Shown here one piece after another: positions 35,056 through 46,889 of a stretch of 64,000 bases of DNA. This DNA is from Atrina japonica. Lineage: Eukaryota > Mollusca > Bivalvia > Pterioida > Pinnidae. The notes beneath the pieces are model-generated. The model did not search any database. It saw only the letters and a program-made list of their open reading frames with translations, and was not told the origin of the DNA. Position 1 is the first letter of the stretch; every line of letters starts with the position of its first letter. The translations under genes were made by a program, and so were the position numbers. The stretch is taken from positions 62,001-126,000 of the forward strand of contig BROG01000977.1 in NCBI GenBank assembly GCA_030159075.1, in the 5' to 3' direction.

Positions 35056-36340
35056 TGTAAAAAAAATGACTATCTTAGTTTTATGTGTATATCTGTGCGT
35101 GCGTGCGTGTGTCTATGTGTGTCCTTAGAGAATGATTGATTTGTTCGTATAATGCATATTTAATGTTTATATTCCTCCAGTACATTCGATTGACTTATTT
35201 CTATTTTTTCATTTCAATCCTTATTTCCGAAATAATAAGTCAGGGAGTTAACATAGGGAGTGTACATTGTGTTTTGTTGTAGTTTGTGACAGCTCGCTGA
35301 CCTCTTAATTCGTGTTTTATTATTTCTTTAATTTGTCTGTTTTTCATTGGCATTATTTTCAACTTAGACACGAAGGTTCAGAGTTTATGTACTTGAAACC
35401 TAAATACAGTCGTTTGTAGAGGAAAACACATATTAACAAAAATGAAAGTACAAAGAGATCAAAATAACATTCAGATCTTAATTTCCGAGTTCAATGTTTC
35501 AATTATATATGATACCTCTTGTTTAATTACCTTTAATGTTTTCCTGTTTTTTATTTTTGATATGTAGTATGTTATTTGATACTTGGATATCTGCATTGTC
35601 TTCGGCGGCAAAATAATTGGAATAACTTCAATAGAATTATAACAGCTTAATACAAAAAATACTCCTCATGATTTTATACAAATGCAATGCGGATGTGTAT
35701 TGTTTTTTTTAAATCTCGGAAATTGAATACGATACAGCTTTTATCAAATACTTCCGTTTTTATGTTCTAAAGAAAATCCGGAGATAAAAGATCCCTGAAA
35801 GAGTAATTGTATCAGCAGCGAATTACGAAGCGTTGGTTCAGTAATCTGTCAAAATCTACATTCATTTGCCATGAAAAGACAGATACACTTACAAAAGATT
35901 TCAAGGTTAAAGTAGATCCATTAATAATACTTATGAATCTTCAAACATTTTTAAAATTACAGTATTGAATATATGGTGTGAATAAGTATTACATTGATAA
36001 TTTCTAAATATTCGTTCTAATATTTCAAATATTTCTTTTTAAAATTATACCTATCAATTTGTTTCATTTAGATATCGGTTGTGATAATATTTCTAGATAT
36101 GTTTTACGTTTTGATAAAACAATGAGAACAAAAATGAGTCAATATTTGACTTTATAAGAGTTTGATTTTTCGAATATGTTGCTTATATGTAAATTTTTTA
36201 ATGTCCAGTTATTCACACATCTTAAAATGGGTTATTTTCAGCCTACGCAAACCACATTCATTTCATTTATGAACACAGCCCAATTTCTTAAACGTTGTTA
36301 TAAGAGTAGTTTGATGAATCGTCATTGAAAATAGTCAACA
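35056..36340. other. Intergenic, nothing recognised
   Basis: AT-rich DNA without supported features. Confidence 0.4.
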
Positions 36341-36660
36341 TTTCGCAAATTTTATGGTCGATTTAATCAACTCGCAGTCAAATACCATATCTTACTATTC
36401 GAAATGCCGAATTGCTCATGTGTAATTGCTAATCGTCTGTAGCTATTATAAACCGGTAATTTATTGTATGATATTATCTAGATATGTATAATGACTCAAT
36501 GCACGTGTGACCGGTCACCAAGGGGATGCTGAGTAAAATGTTCAGTTTCCACTTCGAAAGTTTTTTGGTTGTATATATCTATTGTGAAAAAATATGTTTC
36601 GATTATCATTAGACTGTGGATTCAATGCGGTTGTGGATACTAAATTTTCCAATGGCGTCT
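36340..36660 (+). mobile_element. Very decayed Penelope-like fragment
   Basis: CACGTGTGACCGGTCACCAA followed by GGGGATGCTGAG, plus TTAGACTGTGGATTCAATGCG near 36610, resemble the family's 3' region. A detached 3' terminal piece is at 37345-37395. Confidence 0.4.
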
Positions 36661-37344
36661 GGCCTCCGACTTACCATTATGCAGTTACTGTGTAGACGTT
36701 TTACAATTTTAATAGTTTAACTCATTATTTCTAATGTTGGTCAATTTGAGTTAAGTAAATACAAACCAGATTATTTTATTCCTCATTGTCTGCCAATGCA
36801 ATGTGTCCCATATGTTTCCATAGTGCCTAATGTATTTCATTTGTGATGCGTATTGTTCATTATTACGAATGACAGAAAAACAAATATTAACTGAAATAAC
36901 CAGGTCATGCATTTTACGGCACCGTCTTCAATATGACAAAATGAACATTGGTTTTACAAAACAAATCCATGGTTATCAGACGAAATGATATACGACAGCC
37001 AGGAAGCAATAATACCTGACTAATGTTAGTCATGGAATTCATATTTCCATATTTGCAAGTTTGTATTAGAAATTATTTAATAGTGTTTCATTGGCATTGT
37101 GTATACACCACGGATACTCATGAAGAATCAAAAAAGGTCACTGGACTAAACCGGTCATTCAGGAGGGTATACACTCGTCTTTTAGATGTAACAACATTTT
37201 GTGAGCAAATGAAAGCCGGAAGACAAATGTATGAAACTTAAGTTGTATGCAACCTAGTAAAGATGTCCTTGAAGAAAAAGAGACTTTAAATTGCTTTTAA
37301 ATCCAATCGGATAGATGCTTTAGGGATACAAACCCATAAGGCAG

Positions 37345-37395
37345 AATATATCTTGGACATCATGAAGATTTATAATTTGGTATCTGGTATTTTAT
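37345..37395 (+). mobile_element. Penelope-like 3' terminal piece
   Basis: CTTGGACATCATGAAGATTT and ATAATTTGGTATCTGGTATTTT match the conserved terminus of the family. Confidence 0.5.
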
Positions 37396-40146
37396 ATATT
37401 AGAAGATGTTTTTGAGATAATGGAAGGATGAATGTTCAGAAATATAAATGTACATGAATAAGCAGTGCACACATATAATTTTGTAGTTGCATTTATCTGT
37501 TAATATCACTTATAGCTTTCTGAAATTGAAAAATATACACAGAGACATTTGCAATACTTTGATCTTGTTACATCGGCAAGCTTACCTGATATAATGGTCA
37601 TGCATTAATTTTTATATGACACATGATGCTTTATGAAATAATTTATACAAGGAAAAAGGGATGTAAACGTGATTCTGGTGGTCTACGTGTTCCCGTGGTG
37701 TCGTGTCCCTGGAACATGTATAAAATTTCTTATACTCGTACATGCTTTATTCAATACGTGGTGACAAAATACAATCTTAAAGAGTTATATTAGAGATACT
37801 ATACTAGTTATACTAGTATTTGTTTGGCCGATTGGAGAATTTATCGCTAGTGATTGTGTGAGATCAAGAAATTTTAACCATAAAGGTTAAAAGAAATATC
37901 AATTTAAAATCAAAGTACTGAAAGTACTAATATGAGTTTATGGCAATCGTAAGTTTTAATGAGGTATAATACACCCAATATACTGAATACTTTTTAATTC
38001 GGTAAAATTAGGCTTTACAAAAAAGAGTAACTAAAACTCGGGTCAGACATTTGGATTTACGTGAGGACTGATGACTTATTTATTATGCCAAAAAATATAT
38101 AGATCAGCGATATGATTATAAAATATTGTGCTTATAAACATCGTTTCATCGATATTAAATTGCTATGGCAAGGGCAGTATGATATACCCTAACGCTATAC
38201 TTCCTATCAGTAGCCTTAAATCTCTAGGTCAATACGTGTACATGTAAAACATTTTCCCATCTTCAAAGACTACCGCGAGTTTCTCATCAGTTAAGATCAT
38301 GTGAATGAGAAATGACGCAACTTCTATATCCAACTTCACAGACAGATCTTGCCAAAACACAGTAAGGGAAACTTGGCCAAAACTCATTTGAATATTAATC
38401 GTGTGCAAGAATTGTTAACAGTCTATCGTTCTTAATGTAAATTCTATCACAAGTGCATAATGGTAAAAGTACTTGAAAAGTAACCTTCTAAAGCAAATTT
38501 ATAATATCTTAAAATTCATAAAGGACACCGAACTGACCTTTAATAGCATATATTTACAAGACCTATATTTTTCAGCGAATTGTTACTATATTTTCGTCAT
38601 TTTAGAAAGCAAAAATATACGAATAAAAGTGTGATTTGGAAATTTCAATCTTGAAGTTGAGTTTATGTAGCTGAAATGCACATATATGTGTAATTTTGCG
38701 TCAATATAATGTGTTACTAACCCCATACTGCAAAATGTGCTTAAACAATTGCGCATAACATAACTGCGTTGATGTTCCATCAACTCGTAAAAAACTATCT
38801 ATCACCGCGCCCGTTTTCTGATATGTTGCGTAGAGGATCTAACGTATTCCGCTATGGCGTAACATGTGAATGACCTTTCGTAGGTGTGTCATATTCGTCT
38901 AGTATAAATGCGACTTACAAGATTTTGAAAGTTTATCGAATGGCAAATAGATGCGATTCATTTTATCATAAGAAAATCTTTCGGAATATCTTTTAGTGAT
39001 TCCGTCCTATCCAAGGTTATAAAAAGAAGTATTTTCTTCCGGACTTTGTGTTCAGTGTTATTTATAATGTTTAAAATGGTTATATATCTTTGTCATTGGA
39101 TCAACAAGATCGCGTTAATCGGGTTTCATTGCTTGTACATGACATACGTACGAGGTCATTCGCATGTGACCCCATGGTGGATTTCCTTAGATCTTCTACG
39201 AGACATATCAGTCAATTGGGGCGGTGAGAGATCAATTTTCAATTAGATTGGGGCAAACTGCACCCTGGACTGAAATTAAACCTGAGTGGGTGAGGAATTT
39301 CCATCCCACACCATAAAAAGCAATTTTTTTCTCATACCTGTCCTTACTAACTAGAAATCAAAAGCAAATTTGAATGAGTGAGATTTCATTATCCCACCCC
39401 ACATCTAATGACTAATTATTCCATAGCACCTGTCTATAACTTGTACAAAACTATTTGTCATTTTACGACTATTCATTCACCAAAACAATACACTGCGTTT
39501 ACATGGCGTCCTAACACACCAATTGTATAACCATGCCGTGAGGCAATGAAATATAAAACGTGCAAAAATACGGGTAAACTTCGTTACATATGTATAACAT
39601 TTCCCAAAATATAAGTTGTAAATGATATTTTGGCAACAAACATATGTAGAATTAAATAACATCGTGTTTTTATATATGTTTTAATTTTATTTAAGATTTT
39701 ATGATAAATATTCAATTTTTGTTGTTAATCATAAAAAACCTTTAATTCTTCTTCAACTAAAAGTGTGGTCGTTAGCTAATGGCTTTCCTGTCTAGTAAAT
39801 CTGGATCGAGCAATACAGGTGTAATTCAATATCGGTTCATTCATAAAACACATACCTGTATCTAATGATTAGTATGGCTGGTATATAGAGATCAAATCGT
39901 CCTAAAATCATGCTTGTCTTACCAAACAGAGGTGGAATATTAATCATTTGCTATCAGTATAAAAATATAATGGTATATTAATATAAATGATATTCACATT
40001 GGTTTTTTTGACATCAATATATTGAATTCCAGTATTTATAAAACACTCTCGTTTTATATAAATGCCCTATAGTGGTCAAAAGTAAGGTTATATACTAACA
40101 TAAGCTTATAACATTTTCAGTTATTTATAGTAACTGTATCAAGATT
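37396..40146. other. Intergenic, nothing recognised
   Basis: 2.7 kb of AT-rich sequence. Open stretches here are short, without signal peptide, splice context or recognisable domains. Confidence 0.4.
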
Positions 40147-40493
40147 TTAAGATTCGATTTGATAAAAGAAAATTATATTCGTGGCGCCTACACCGAACCT
40201 GCAGTCAATTGAGCATCTGCTTGCATCAACTTCCATATATATCCCTTGAATTGTACTGTTCTTCAGCCAACACTCCCCATAGAATTCAATCCCAAAATAT
40301 CCGTAACCACGGACACTGGCTATACCGGCACATTTCAGTATCGTAAGATCTATATTGTACCAATTTATTTCCGGTCTTAAGTTTGTATACGAAGCAAAAT
40401 CACTATTTGAACCACCGGCCCTGAAACAGCCAACAGGTGAGAAGCTAACTGATACAGATGGATTCGGCAGATCAACCATTACTGTGCCGGAGA
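40147..40493 (-). CDS. WSC-like exon (last)
   Basis: Acceptor ATATTTTCCAG on the minus strand; the exon starts TC-TCC-GGC and ends with TAA. It encodes the GCF...YFGIEFYGECW module. Confidence 0.72.
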
Positions 40494-41769
40494 CTGGAAA
40501 ATATCAGAAGTTAAAATATTAATCATTCTAATTAATTAAATGTATGTTAAGTTTGAAAATGAAAAGACACAATTCATTATTTCAACTCGGCATCAGTCGA
40601 CAGCTTGTTATTCAATATCAAATATAATCCTGATATAATTATTCTGTGGATATTTTCATTCATATTTCCAGGTAACAAACTGGAATCGTCAGAACAAATA
40701 AAAAATCAATGCGAGTGTAAATACTAGCGGAGTAATGTTTATTTGACAAAATGGTATTATTGCATTTCAATGTACCACCTAACAAAAGAAAATGTCTTAG
40801 TTGAATAGAGTCAATAACATATTTATTGATAATAAAATAGAGATTCTACAATGAGTGTTACTTAATTATGTTTATCTAACAGCCATTATCTTAATTTTCA
40901 AAATTTGAAAAGACACAAGGTTTGCCTAGTGTCTTTTCAAATTTTGAAAATTTACTAATGAATGTTAGATAAACATGATAACTAACTTACACAAGTTTTT
41001 GAATCTGTTTCTACCATACCTGAAAACTTGTGTAGTATGGAACATTAGCCTACACCACGTCTAGACCGTTCGGATTTGGACTCATGGTCGCGTCCAACTT
41101 ATATTTCGCTTCGTTCACAATTTCTCCAGATTACATCAATATGTCAAAGGTTGAAAACTCGACATTGTTAAACACTTCAATAGCGGACCCCCTTTCCCTC
41201 CAATTACTTTGATAGCAAACGTTGGCCTTGTACAACTGGTCTGATGCAACTCCATGTACAAACATATTCATTACAGTATCAGACAATGCGATTTATTCAG
41301 CCTTGTTGGTAATTTTTATGTTGAACTAACTGCAACGTCGTTTATATAACCGTTTGAGAGTGGTATAGCAACACAAGTTACGGTAGAAACTCTTTTAAAC
41401 AATACATATACACTACATCAATGATTATGTTTTACCTAATTGAGGTACACAGTTGATGCATCCAGTGATCCACACACAGGAAGTTGTAGCATGTATTTCT
41501 GTTGTTGTTTCACTTCCGGTGGTTGGATTTTCAGTTGCCACTGACACGCTTGCGTCGTTAGCTTTTGTGCATGAGTATGGTATTGTTCCATTTCGCTTCG
41601 TCGTGCACACTAGCTCCTCAGCACACGTGTGATATGCACAGACTCCCATAATTCCCTTAGAAGCATAATTCATATAAAACGGTAAATTACCCATTAAATG
41701 CACTCTCGTCTCAAATGTAACTTTTTCAGAAAATTGAAAAAGAAAAGTTAGATATATCAATGTTTTCAA
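40147..41769 (-). CDS. Secreted protein with WSC-like C-terminal module
   Basis: Minus strand, exons 41769-41436 and 40493-40147 (phase 1), about 226 residues, ending in TAA. The start at 41769 opens with MKTLIYLTFLFQFS, a plausible signal peptide. Next comes a short cysteine region (GVCAYHTCAEELVC), a Thr/Ser-rich linker, and SCVWITGCINC. Exon 2 has VGCFRAGG, LKCAGIA, then YGYFGIEFYGECW and RCSIDC. GYFGIEFYGECW strongly resembles the carbohydrate-binding WSC motif with aromatic residues before E-C-W, but the full WSC cysteine pattern is not matched, so the assignment is tentative. Alternatively exon 1 could be internal and the PAN exon at 43872-44216 part of the same gene. The phases (0 versus 1) do not join directly. 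Confidence 0.65.
40868..40976. repeat. 109-bp palindrome
   Basis: ATGTTTATCTAAC at the left pairs with GTTAGATAAACAT at the right, and inner arms ATTTTCAAAATTTGAAAAGA and TCTTTTCAAATTTTGAAAAT pair around a loop of about 15 bp. It is a hairpin MITE inside the intron of the WSC-like gene. Confidence 0.8.
40989..41033. repeat. Small hairpin next to the palindrome
   Basis: ACACAAGTTTTT and GAAAACTTGTGT are inverted around a loop of about 20 bp, 13 bp after the larger palindrome. Confidence 0.6.
41050..41330 (-). pseudogene. Fossil coding stretch of unknown family
   Basis: On the minus strand one frame reads ALSDTVMNMFVHGVASDQLY, continues through CYQSNWRERGSAIEVFNN and, after a TAA, VNEAKYKLDATMSPNPNG, to a TAG at 41050-41052. 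The composition looks like real protein, but two in-frame TAA codons break it and no good splice sites flank it. I do not recognise the family. It lies in the intron of the WSC-like gene and may be a processed pseudogene or transposon remnant. Confidence 0.4.
41436..41769 (-). CDS. Signal peptide and Cys/Thr-rich exon
   Basis: ATG at 41769, donor GTAAAA after TTA-G (phase 1), which joins exactly to the phase-1 WSC-like exon. Confidence 0.62.
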
Positions 41770-42740
41770 ATAAAATGGATATCATGCTCTGTAAAATGTT
41801 TCTTGTTTAATGGCTTGACAAGATTTGTGAATACTAATACAGTGAAACTTGCATTTAACAACCTCCTTAGGAACACAAGAACATCGATCTTTATAGGGAG
41901 TTGGTCTTTATATAGAGATTGATTTGTACACAAACGGTACTATTTGGGGACAGCAAAAAAAGGTGTTTGTGACCAGGTGTTCTTTATACATATGTGGTCG
42001 CTAAAGCAAGTTTTATTGTATGAGTAAATATTTAAAATACCAGGTATGTTAGGGTTCTTAATGCTCCTATTATGCCCTGCAGTGAAGTAATATAAGTTAC
42101 CTTTCAATGTTTTTTTTAAATATTTGCCCCGAACACTATCTGTAAAGTTTTGTTAAAAAATAAATTTATTTCATTTATATCTTTACGGTAAATTATTATT
42201 TCATCAAGGTACCCCTCTTGTTTGTTTCTTTGAAGACAAGAGGCAATACAAAACATTGTATGGAATTTGGCTGTTTGATAAATTTAATTCACATCCCACA
42301 AGCAATTTATATAATATTTATACAAAGCAGCTGCAGTGAGAGTATACAACACGGACATTGGACATGGGTTTAATTTTCGCATGTAAAGACGTGCCTTTCA
42401 CTTACTATGTCAAGTTTTTATGAAAAAATCGCAAAAATTGTTTTAAAATTTAGAGACTCAAATGGTCAGTTTGATCTCAAAATCGTCCCCTTTATATGCA
42501 GTAAAACATTATAATGCCGGTACGCACTTCCTTGCATTACATTTCAATTGTTGAGTGTTTGTTTTACTAAGTTCTTATATAGCATTAAATAACACCTATA
42601 TTAATCTAAGTAAGAGTTGGCTTTATTTAACCCAATTAGACGTACTTCCTTGACAACGGGATAAGCAATGCCTTGTGTAAAGGTCGGTCTATTTTGTTAT
42701 TTAATGAGTACTATTTGTACAGCAAGATTTATTCATGCTG
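41770..42740. other. Intergenic/intronic, nothing recognised
   Basis: No exon was found that would bridge the PAN exon and the WSC-like gene. AT-rich. Confidence 0.4.
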
Positions 42741-42746
42741 TTTTAA

Positions 42747-43085
42747 AGGGGCATTAGTTGTGGGGTTTTTTAATGTTTTTTAATTCTTAGATTGATATGC
42801 AATAACAAAAAGATAAACAGCGATAAAAATTCTTAAATTCCTATATATTTTGTGAAGATTGCTGGAGAAACACAGGTTTGGCACTTTATCAATTGCAATT
42901 GATTAACTCAACCTTACTATTTGTATATGAATACCACACTAGACCTGAGCTTATTTTCACAAAATATATAGGAATATAAGATTTCCATGCCTGTTTATAG
43001 CTTTTATTTGTTATTGTACATCAAGTCCAAGTAGTAAAAGAAGAAAAAGGGAAATGTTATTTTTAGTAAACACAGCTAGTTCCCT
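42747..43085. mobile_element. TTAA-flanked MITE, copy 3
   Basis: Ends AGGGGCATTAGTTGTG and ACACAGCTAGTTCCCT, left TTAA at 42743-42746. The interior matches copies 1 and 2 (ACTCAACCTTACTATTTGTA, CACAAAATATATAGGAATAT). Confidence 0.8.
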
Positions 43086-43186
43086 TTCGAAATCAGATAT
43101 ACATATAAATATTATAGATATGATATAAAATATATTTTATAGTATTAATTTAAATTATAGTTCTTGAATTAAAACGGGCTTAAACA

Positions 43187-43262
43187 AATGCTCAAGACGA
43201 TCGTTCAGGTCACTTAGACTTCATCAGTAGAGCTCCAATTTACAAATGATAAATCTAAATGT
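43187..43262 (-). ncRNA. Hammerhead-like repeat, copy with damaged GAAA box
   Basis: Minus strand: GGAGCTCTA, CTGATGA (43219-43225), AGTCTAAGTGACC, TGAAC in place of GAAAC, GATCGTC, TTGAGC. Stem I is intact except for one mismatch. The changed GAAA box should abolish activity. Confidence 0.42.
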
Positions 43263-43871
43263 ATAACCGATCTTTATCTTGAACATTTTAGAAAGAGGGG
43301 GTAAGAGGTGATATGTGTTCCATTACGAAGGGGTTTACAAAACCACATTTCTATGTTAATTTAACAAATAATTACAATTTTTTATCTAACTATAAGTCCA
43401 AAACTTCGTTATAAACAATTTGCTGTATTGCAGTATAATATCTACAAGAATATTGTTACATATATGGAAGCATCAGCAGCTATTAGGGAGGTTCCAAAAT
43501 GTGGACTTATAGTATCACTATATATTTCGGTCAATGTCTTCAAGATATACTTAATAACAATTTACAGAGGAGCATCCTATATGGATAATTTCACCCTTTT
43601 ACGACAGAAAACATATTCACCTGGTCTTAAATTCGCCCTAAATAACTCTCATGGCTGATATATTCATCTGTGTTTGAATTATTTTCTTCATAATTTCGTT
43701 TCATTTAAAATTCGCTTTCTCATGTAATGAGGAGATGGCGACAATTTCCAGGATAACAGAATTTACGAAAGTCTCGGGTACAACTATACATGGCCGAACC
43801 CGACCCACTTGCGAGATGAATGTTCCGACCAGATTCAATATATACAAACAAGTTTCTAATAATGATCTTAC

Positions 43872-44216
43872 CTCGGTCCAAATATAAACTGGAAAGTACT
43901 GTATGTTGGCTGAAGATGATTTCATATCATTTGGTCGTGTTACGTGACTTTCATCATTCAAACTGCAAATGCCTGACGTATACTCATAATTTAACGATAA
44001 ACACCTACGTTGCCGTTTACACCGTCTACCACAAAAATGCAAATTAAGTTCAAATATTTCCATGAATGTATGACCACTTAAGTACTGCCCGGCCAGCGGT
44101 GAGTTCGCCGGGGAAAGCTGCAGTTCAACACATTGGTTTTCTGATAAGTTGATTTCTATAAGGCAAAATAACATGAATAGTGACTTCCAAAACATTATTT
44201 GATTAAAGATGTACAA
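43872..44216 (-). CDS. Signal peptide plus PAN/apple domain exon (3' partial)
   Basis: 115 codons on the minus strand from ATG 44216 to donor GTAAGA after GAG (phase 0). A second in-frame ATG at 44195 gives a tighter signal peptide (MFWKSLFMLFCLIEINLS). The mature part begins ENQC and has HFCGRRCKRQRRCLSLNYEY, then GICSLN and a YFPVY end. This is the cysteine order and C-x-S-x-N-Y / C-x-L-N signature of PAN/apple domains, which bind proteins or carbohydrates. Downstream exons were not found. If the intron is read through, a stop occurs at 43701. It may be the 5' exon of a gene whose remaining exons lie between 41.8 and 43.9 kb. Confidence 0.7.
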
Positions 44217-44970
44217 GGATGCTAACCCTTAAGACATCTGTAGAATAATTGCTTGTCAATCTTCATCAATATATTAGAGAACAAATATCCCATGTTGATA
44301 ACATTATAATCACCATTTACCTAATCATTATATTTAAAGCGGACCAATCAATTCAAGTGTTGAAATTTTACTCAAATCAATCCTCTTCATTACAGAGGCG
44401 TCAGGAATTCAAATCGCATTGGAATTCAGCAAAGTGCTATTCATCAAATGACATAACATTATTGGGTTTGTTTTTTCACATTTAGATGTTTAGTTGTCTT
44501 TATTTCAATCCCATGTATTGATTCTGTTAATCATTAGAAATGTTTATTTCTATACCGTGAGGTTAATGTCATCTGCACTCATTACAGATTTACAATTGAT
44601 GTAGATTAGTAATTGTCAGAACTGGATGTTTAAAGTTATTTTATAGTCTGGTGTTTTAGATACCTTTGTGTTTGCACTAGGACAATTAACTGATTTAGTT
44701 ACGGGTATTGAAACTGCGAAAACTGCGAGTCACAACCGTTGAAAGTGTCATAATGATTGTAAATTACCTGTACATTGCTATGGTCATTTGATACAAGTAA
44801 AATATCATTTATTTGTTTAGCATATATGTCCATCTATGAATGCCTTGTCAGTAAGTTGGTACATGAATTATGTATATAATGTTAAAGTTAGTGTCAATCA
44901 ATAGCATCGCTGGCAGTGATTTATATACAATAAAGAATTTGTGAGTCATATCGTCAGTCCAGTAGGATTG
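44217..44970. other. Upstream flank of PAN gene, nothing recognised
   Basis: AT-rich. No TATA box could be assigned with confidence. Confidence 0.4.
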
Positions 44971-44972
44971 AA

Positions 44973-44973
<1 letters not shown>

Positions 44974-45051
<78 letters not shown>
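44974..45051. repeat. (GT)n microsatellite
   Basis: About 78 bp of GT; opens Cys-Val and Thr-His artefact frames. Confidence 0.95.
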
Positions 45052-45054
<3 letters not shown>

Positions 45055-45164
45055 TTTCCGTATTTAAGTAGTAGCATCCCGATATGGTGTTTATATCTCG
45101 GAAATGATCTGATATGCCAGAACGTGTTCAGCATATTAATATTTCATATCAGAGGCAAATTACT

Positions 45165-45490
45165 ACATATCGCAAATATTACGGTCGGTAAAATGACCTT
45201 AATTGCAATTTTTATGTGTTTCACTAAATAAAATGTTGAGTTACCTGTTCAGTAGCGTTTGAGACGTTTGTAGTGATTGTGACAAGATATATTCCTCACT
45301 CATTTCATTTGAATTTGACTTTGGACTGGTGGCGGGTGTGACCGTTCAACAGAGGATGCTTACTCTTCCCTGGTACCTGATGCTACTTCTGGATTTCCAG
45401 AGATCCGCGTTTGTCCAATATTCAACAGATTTATATATTGTATTCTGGACTTCCTGAAGATTTATACTTTGATATCTGTGATTATTTATA
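45165..45490 (+). mobile_element. 5'-truncated Penelope-like copy
   Basis: CGCAAATATTACGGTCGGTA to TATACTTTGATATCTGTGAT. Contains AAAATGTTGAGTTACCTGTT and GGCGGGTGTGACCGTTCAAC. Confidence 0.7.
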
Positions 45491-45870
45491 TTATAATAAG
45501 ATTCTGACATTATACTTGACATTTTCTTAGCAAATACTTTCAGTTCCTTTTGGTTCATTGAGTAACAACGAGTAGTCATCATCGAGCACCACCTCTGGGA
45601 AATCCATATAAGGTCACTTGCTATAGATTTATGGACACTGGTCAACTATGAAACAGAATTTATATATTTTGAGAATGAATACAGTTCCGAAAGGTCTTCA
45701 TGACGTATATAATCACAATATTAGGCTACTTTTTCCATGTTGGTCTGCTTTTTCTGTAATTCTACTAAATTTCATAGAAGAATATGTTAATATTTTTAAT
45801 ACATGTTAGCAATTAATGGTCAATTTAAGTGGTAATTTACTGTGACTACTTAGGATTATCATGTGCCTGT

Positions 45871-45980
45871 TTTACAAAAACAGACAGGGTATCGACGATT
45901 CTCCTGTTAGAAATGAAGTTTCATATAAACGGATATTTCTGACAAGGGAATCGCCGACACCCTGTCAGTTTTTTTGTAAA
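45871..45980. repeat. 110-bp palindromic MITE
   Basis: Left arm TTTACAAAAACAGACAGGGT (then ATCGACGATTC) pairs with right arm ending ACCCTGTCAGTTTTTTTGTAAA (first 20 bases ACCCTGTCAGTTTTTTTGTA). The arms are about 44 bp around a loop of about 20 bp. The sequence is unrelated to the 109-bp palindrome at 40868. Confidence 0.75.
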
Positions 45981-46232
45981 ATTGTCAGATGGTAACCCTA
46001 TTCTAATGCCTGCACATTTTAAATTAGCATTTTAATTGCAGAAACGACATGAAACGATAACTTATGCTGGCTCCTACCTTTATCTATGACCAAATTACTT
46101 TGTTGAGTATATTGATGCGCTAAAAAATAGTTACCGATTTATCATATGGATTTGTTAATTTCGATACCGATTTATTAATACGATATCTATAACAAAATAT
46201 ATAAACAGTTAAGTTCAGTAAGTACATTAAAG

Positions 46233-46249
46233 TCGGTCAAAAGAACTTT
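46233..46249. repeat. LINE target-site duplication, left
   Basis: TCGGTCAAAAGAACTTT, an exact copy of 53694-53710. Confidence 0.85.
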
Positions 46250-46889
46250 TTTTTTTATTGGTACCCAGACAATATCTCTAGAAGGTGCTAGAGTTGGGTT
46301 GCTCCAGGTTCACCTCCTTACATAATGAGTGCTCAGTTATAATATTTCTGTACATTAATTGTATGGCACTGTTTAACTTTGTCCATTGTTGGATACCTTT
46401 TTATAACATATATTAAATACAAGACAAGACTGATACATCCACTTTCACCCCCCTTTCACACTATTTTACATATTTATCATACATATTGTACATTTCAAAA
46501 GTATTTATATATTTTCAATTATTGAGCTAAAGAGTTTAATGAAATATAGTTTTCTCCATCGATCATGTCCATACACATGTACTCGTACATTATACATACG
46601 CATATATAGAGATATACACATACACACCCATACACATATACTTACACGTAAAAACATTTACATGTATATACTTAGACCATCATGCATATACTTATATATA
46701 TATTCATGTACATGTATATATATACCCACATGTGTGCATCGCTCATATACACCCACGCATGCATGTGGTTGTGTATTAAACCTTATATTTAATAATTGAT
46801 AATACAAACTATATGATAATATAATTATTATGAATGACAGAAAACTTTATTTTATATAAGTTTTTGTGCAAAGCACTTGTAATTACTAT

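Noticed and set aside
37023..37241. 72-aa plus-strand frame with a basic C-terminal half
   Set aside because: No signal peptide, domain, splice context or paralogue in the window; it could be chance.
45346..45645. 99-aa minus-strand frame
   Set aside because: It overlaps the antisense of a Penelope-like 3' fragment.
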